Shown: positions 63,022-64,000 of the stretch, one piece after another | Numbering within the stretch: the stretch's first letter is position 1 | Layout of the letters: every line of letters begins with the position of its first letter | Source of the DNA: UBA12087 sp964370815 | GTDB lineage: Bacteria; Chloroflexota; Anaerolineae; Anaerolineales; Villigracilaceae | NCBI GenBank assembly: GCA_964370815.1 | Contig: CAYJKQ010000004.1 | Span: forward strand, 62,001 to 126,000 | DNA: 64,000 bases | Direction: 5' to 3' | Notes under the pieces: model-generated | Told to the model about the DNA's origin: nothing | The model's input: the letters and a program-made list of their open reading frames with translations, nothing else | Databases searched by the model: none | Position numbers and translations under genes: made by a program

Positions 63022-63323
63022 TATTGCACCCCTTCAAACATTTCCAGCGTATCACCCTCTGCCAGCGTAACGATGGCTTTTTTATAACCTGCGACACGTA
63101 CCAATAGACGACGGCTACGAGCACGTCGACTGCGCTTTGCGGGTGTATTAATTATATTCACACGTACCACGCTGACGTCGAACAGTGTTTCAATCGCATC
63201 TTTTACCATCACTTTGGTTGCCTCTTTGGCTACTTCAAAAGTAAACTGGTGCAGTTTTCCAGATTGATAATTCGACTTTTCGGTAATCAACGGGCGGCGA
63301 AGCACATCATAAACTGTAATCAT
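63021..63323 (-). CDS. rplW: 50S ribosomal protein L23
   Basis: 100 residues; VLRRPLITEKSNYQSGKLHQ at the N-terminus. L23 forms the docking site for trigger factor and SRP at the tunnel exit. It overlaps rplB by one base. Confidence 0.98.
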   Translation of the reverse strand: MITVYDVLRRPLITEKSNYQSGKLHQFTFEVAKEATKVMVKDAIETLFDVSVVRVNIINTPAKRSRRARSRRLLVRVAGYKKAIVTLAEGDTLEMFEGVQ

Positions 63324-63332
63324 GCTAGCCTC

Positions 63333-63962
63333 CTACACCAAATAAGTTTTCAGAACATCCAATGCTTTGAGAGGCATTATCAGCTTATCGTATTTGAAAA
63401 GATCACGAATATTCAGGTAACTTGCCATCAAAATTTTTGCATCGGGTAAATTATTGGTAGAGCGGGATACAATATCATAATTTGTATCTTTTTCAGGGAC
63501 CAAGAGAAGTGCACTTGCATCACCAACCAAACGGTTTAATGCCTGAGCCATCAAGCGTGTTTTTGGTTCCGGAAGTGTTAATTCATCAACAACAATCACA
63601 CCAGCATCAATAGCCTTAGCCGAAAGAGCTGAACGCAATGCATTCCTGCGCATTTGCCTTGGCATATGCATGGTGTACTTGCGTGGGCGTGGTGTGTGGA
63701 TCTTGCCACCACCTACCCACTGGGCTGAACGGGTGGATCCCTGTCGAGCACGACCTGTTCCCTTTTGCTTCCACGGTTTACGTCCGCCACCAGAAACTTC
63801 ACTGCGGGTTTTTGTCTTGTGTGTTCCCAGGCGTGCATTTGCCAACTGCATAAGAAGTGCCTGGTGCATCAAGTCTATATTAACTTGGGTTTCAAAGATC
63901 TCAGCAGGTAATTCAACCGTGCTGACCTTATCTCCCATCATGTTGAAAACATCTACCTTCAT
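63333..63962 (-). CDS. rplD: 50S ribosomal protein L4
   Basis: About 209 residues; GTHKTKTRSEVSGGGRKPWK and GTGRARQGSTRSAQWVGGG form the tunnel loop. The ATG at 63962 is preceded by GGGAG at eight bases; the short upstream extension belongs to the junction with rplC, which lies beyond the window. Confidence 0.97.
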   Translation of the reverse strand: MKVDVFNMMGDKVSTVELPAEIFETQVNIDLMHQALLMQLANARLGTHKTKTRSEVSGGGRKPWKQKGTGRARQGSTRSAQWVGGGKIHTPRPRKYTMHMPRQMRRNALRSALSAKAIDAGVIVVDELTLPEPKTRLMAQALNRLVGDASALLLVPEKDTNYDIVSRSTNNLPDAKILMASYLNIRDLFKYDKLIMPLKALDVLKTYLV

Positions 63963-64000
63963 TGTGTGTGTGCTCCCATCAAACAACGCAACTATTGCTT

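Noticed and set aside
63963..64000. End of rplC (L3)
   Set aside because: rplC is expected upstream of rplD, and the minus strand shows a possible Lys-Gln-stop at the edge, but too few bases remain to confirm the frame.

Overview
The window looks like a chromosomal stretch from a Chloroflexota bacterium, most likely the class Anaerolineae. This is inferred from gene content: ADP-forming acyl-CoA synthetase, B12-dependent ribonucleotide reductase with NrdR, zinc-type S14 and S4, tandem FemAB transferases, collagen-linker multiheme cytochromes, and the order rplQ-truA-rplM-rpsI behind S10-spc-alpha. No rRNA, CRISPR array, insertion sequence or phage gene was seen.

Layout. 1-2175: the end of a polyprenyl diphosphate synthase gene, a small membrane protein, a tRNA-Phe/Gly/Cys cluster on the minus strand with a near-consensus promoter and terminator, and ridA. 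2655-10079: an envelope polysaccharide block on the plus strand (GT2 glycosyltransferase, priming sugar-phosphate transferase, NDP-sugar epimerase, CapD/FlaA1-type 4,6-dehydratase) running into two FemAB-family aminoacyl transferases, then a D-cysteine desulfhydrase-like PLP enzyme. 11038-17287 (minus): a GH25 lysozyme-like protein with three SH3-like domains, a PAS-GAF-GGDEF-EAL protein, and an ADP-forming acyl-CoA synthetase. 17426-21572 (plus): a small membrane protein, selA, an M24 peptidase and tsaD. 21729-29449: prmC, a secreted VIT-VWA protein, prfA, a 52-residue membrane microprotein, uvrC and pncC. 30119-32987: a hexaheme lipoprotein cytochrome and a membrane-anchored cytochrome with about nine hemes, probably an electron-transfer unit. 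33260-44066 (minus): zwf, pgl, metG, the principal sigma factor with a DUF177 gene, a deoxynucleoside kinase, degV, nrdJ and nrdR. 44406-46472: a prolyl oligopeptidase. 46588-48060: a methylase-MazG fusion. 48174-63962: rpsI back through rplD, the S10-spc-alpha ribosomal superoperon on the minus strand with secY, adk, map, rpoA and truA embedded.

How it works together. Most of the window is core information processing and nucleotide supply. The accessory interest lies in the envelope block (sugar activation, priming, chain building, peptide-bridge transfer, wall hydrolase) and the multiheme cytochrome pair. Promoters with good -35/-10 spacing are visible for the tRNAs, ridA, the cytochromes, yceD-rpoD, nrdR and the oligopeptidase. 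Several other genes carry a -10 box only 6-8 bases before the start codon and no ribosome binding site, suggesting leaderless mRNAs. infA is missing from its usual place between map and rpmJ.
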